The position numbers and the translations under genes are program-made. A DNA stretch of 64,000 nt. Origin: Salminus brasiliensis. Lineage: Eukaryota > Chordata > Actinopteri > Characiformes > Bryconidae. The notes under the pieces are model-generated. The model was not told the origin of the DNA, did not search any database, and saw nothing but the letters and a program-made list of their open reading frames with translations. Every line of letters begins with the position of its first letter. Position 1 is the stretch's first letter. The stretch spans positions 16,470,490 through 16,534,489 of the forward strand of contig NC_132899.1 of NCBI RefSeq assembly GCF_030463535.1, in the 5' to 3' direction. This document shows, one piece after another, positions 61,985 to 64,000 of the stretch.

Positions 61985-62125
61985 CCACCCAAGTGGTGGC
62001 TTAATGCTTAGAGCTCTGAGTAACCGATCAATACGTGGGTTTGCTAAGCTGTTGGGTCTTTAAACAAAGAACTTCACCCTTTATGCTGTGTGAGTGTCAT
62101 ACCATCTCTGACCCCAGTTTTCTCA
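61985..62125. repeat. SINE-like fragment
   Basis: GTGGTGGCTTAATGCTTAGA, CGATCAATACGTGGG and GTTGGGTCTTTAAACAAAGA resemble a degraded tRNA-derived repeat with B-box-like and linker parts. Confidence 0.4.
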
Positions 62126-64000
62126 ACTGGGATTCCATTGTAGTGCATAAGTATAAAGGAACAAATTATTAATATATTAATAACGACCTTTGTAAATTAT
62201 GTCTGACTAATATTCAATCAGTTTATTTGAAACAACCATGGAGAAATCTTCTTAATTAAGTACTGGTAGCTGTTAATCCAAGGTATAGGTATACAACAAT
62301 GAATCACATTTGACCAATCAGAAGATTTTTTAATGGTATTTTTCCTTAACACATTAAGATTTGCTGCAGGACCCGAACTAGTGTTATGCTGAAGTAAGCA
62401 TTGGTGTTGATCCAGTATATCCAACTGGTGCAACAGTCATTTAGTGTTTTGAATGTTTTGGCACTTCCTAAAATCCTCACATTTAACTGGTTGACTTGTT
62501 GAATTGTGGTTGACTGCCTCCATACCAGCGCTTATTTTGACTCACGGTGCACACAAAAGGCCAAGCAGCTCACAAAGAAAAGTTTCAGTTGCAAAGAAAC
62601 AAGCATACCCTGACCCCCCACTGTACTCTGACCCTTTGTACGCTGGAACACACAATCATGCTCTTTTTATCATCTCAACCTCAGAGACATAAAAGACAGA
62701 AAACTAAAATGAAAGGTAATCCTCTTACTGTATATTCCAGCTTCAAACAAGCGGACCATCGGGCCGCTCAGATTACACACAATAGTCTTGGGACGTCTTT
62801 GGCCACATGTGCGACCACATAGGATATATTTACACTAACAGTGTGGGACATGCGTATGGATTTGTCTTTGTGGAAAGCAATTCAGAACTTTATTGCTGGT
62901 GACTTGCAAATGTCAGCGTTTTTACTAGTGTGTGAAGGTGGTAACACTGAGTTGCTTGCCGTAATAGTTTTACAGTCCAGTGTTTATTGTATACACAGTA
63001 CGTCTATCTATGCGCTTGTGTGTTCGTACACAGACATATCAGCTATGCTAGAACTGGCTGGTGGAATAGAACTGATGCAGTACCTTAATTACATCTTCAT
63101 TCAATCAATTATTTATTATCTGGCAAGATGGAAATAATGTAGTCCCCTCTAGCGGGGACCAGACTGACAGCCTAAGCCGTAAGGAAACCCCAGATAAGAC
63201 TGTTCAGGCCTTTAGGTTTTAGGAAATAACTTATTCTGTAAAAAACATATAAATTCAAGGTATATACACTTGTCTGATTTACATCAAGGGCAAATCTTCA
63301 GTACATTTAGTTAGAAGACTTCTATAGTTCATATTTGATTAAAAATAACTTTTTCAGTTATTAAGATTTTCCCTCCAATTCACACTCATTAGCTAGGTCT
63401 CTCCCATCAGTGATTCCACCAGTGCTGGGAAGGTGAAGGCTAGCACGTGTTTCTTCTCATGAACTGCTGCTAAACTCACTGAACAGCTGATGGAGCCTGG
63501 AGGAGTACGCTAACTGCCAATTCTATTCTGCCAGCTACAGATGCCCACATTGGTTAACATCATACCAGGGAATGGTGGAAAGGAAGGGGCATCATACCCA
63601 CCCAGAGGTGATACTTTCCTGGACTCCTGGCCACAGATAGCTGTGACATCTTGAATCACAATCTCACAATGATTGGGTTTGGGCCTAGACACTTACACCA
63701 CTGTCTGTTTTTCAACTAACGGTGCTAATGCAACATCCTTGTTCAGCGCAAAGCTTTTCACCCTGAAATGGTATGTGCTGCGCTCGCCACTCACATCCAT
63801 GTAAGCTGTTGTCAACACTACTTGCGATATGTGCAGCACTTGCTGGTTGGGCACAAAAGTAGGAGGCTCTCTCTGTAGCGAGGGTCTGCATATGTGTACT
63901 GGTTAGCTGGAAACAGCACATTAGCTTGCACGCCTATTTCAGAGGCTACCTCTGCTTAGCTTGAGTAAACGCTGGTAACTACAAACCTGGAAGACCAACT
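62126..64000. other. Unannotated right end
   Basis: No exon supported. Presumably intronic to the gene that begins at 60.3 kb. Confidence 0.4.

Overview
The window is vertebrate nuclear DNA from a ray-finned fish. Genes are split by GT-AG introns, the intergenic DNA is AT-rich and full of CA/TG and AT microsatellites, and Tc1/mariner relics and short repeats are scattered throughout. Several repeats resemble families I associate with otophysan fishes (catfish, characins, cyprinids), so an otophysan source is my best guess. That guess rests on repeat recognition from memory, not on a search.

Layout. Positions 1-3670 hold socs3 on the minus strand: its 3' UTR, an intronless 224-residue coding region (1542-2216), a probable 5' UTR intron and a promoter with two inverted CCAAT boxes. 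Positions 3670-5428 are a short divergent intergenic interval with a Tc1 relic. Positions 5429-23560 hold pgs1 on the plus strand, with ten coding exons that join in frame into a 542-residue protein. One of its introns uses a GC donor, and its introns contain a deleted Tc1 element with long inverted repeats, several MITE-like copies and SINE-like tails. Positions 23561-29125 are intergenic or 3' UTR. Positions 29126-32432 hold trub1 on the minus strand, with nine coding exons that join into a 316-residue pseudouridine synthase.

Positions 32433-37500 contain a candidate small spliced plus-strand transcript, a decayed copy of trub1 exon 1 (about 35850-35925), a SINE-like repeat and a Tc1 relic. 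Positions 37500-60180 are a gene-poor, repeat-bearing stretch with at most one weak 5' exon candidate. At 60267-60534 there is a convincing coding exon of a gene I do not recognise, whose remaining exons must lie beyond 64000.

Function. SOCS3 is a cytokine-JAK-STAT feedback inhibitor. PGS1 makes phosphatidylglycerophosphate, the first committed step to cardiolipin in mitochondria. TRUB1 places pseudouridine in tRNA and mRNA. They do not form a pathway. The divergent socs3-pgs1 pair matches the arrangement on human 17q25.3, whereas human TRUB1 is on chromosome 10q, so their juxtaposition is a synteny feature of this lineage. I found no new enzymatic or defence system. The observations most worth checking are the trub1 exon-1 duplicate, the unrecognised exon at 60 kb, the socs3 promoter structure and the GC-AG intron.
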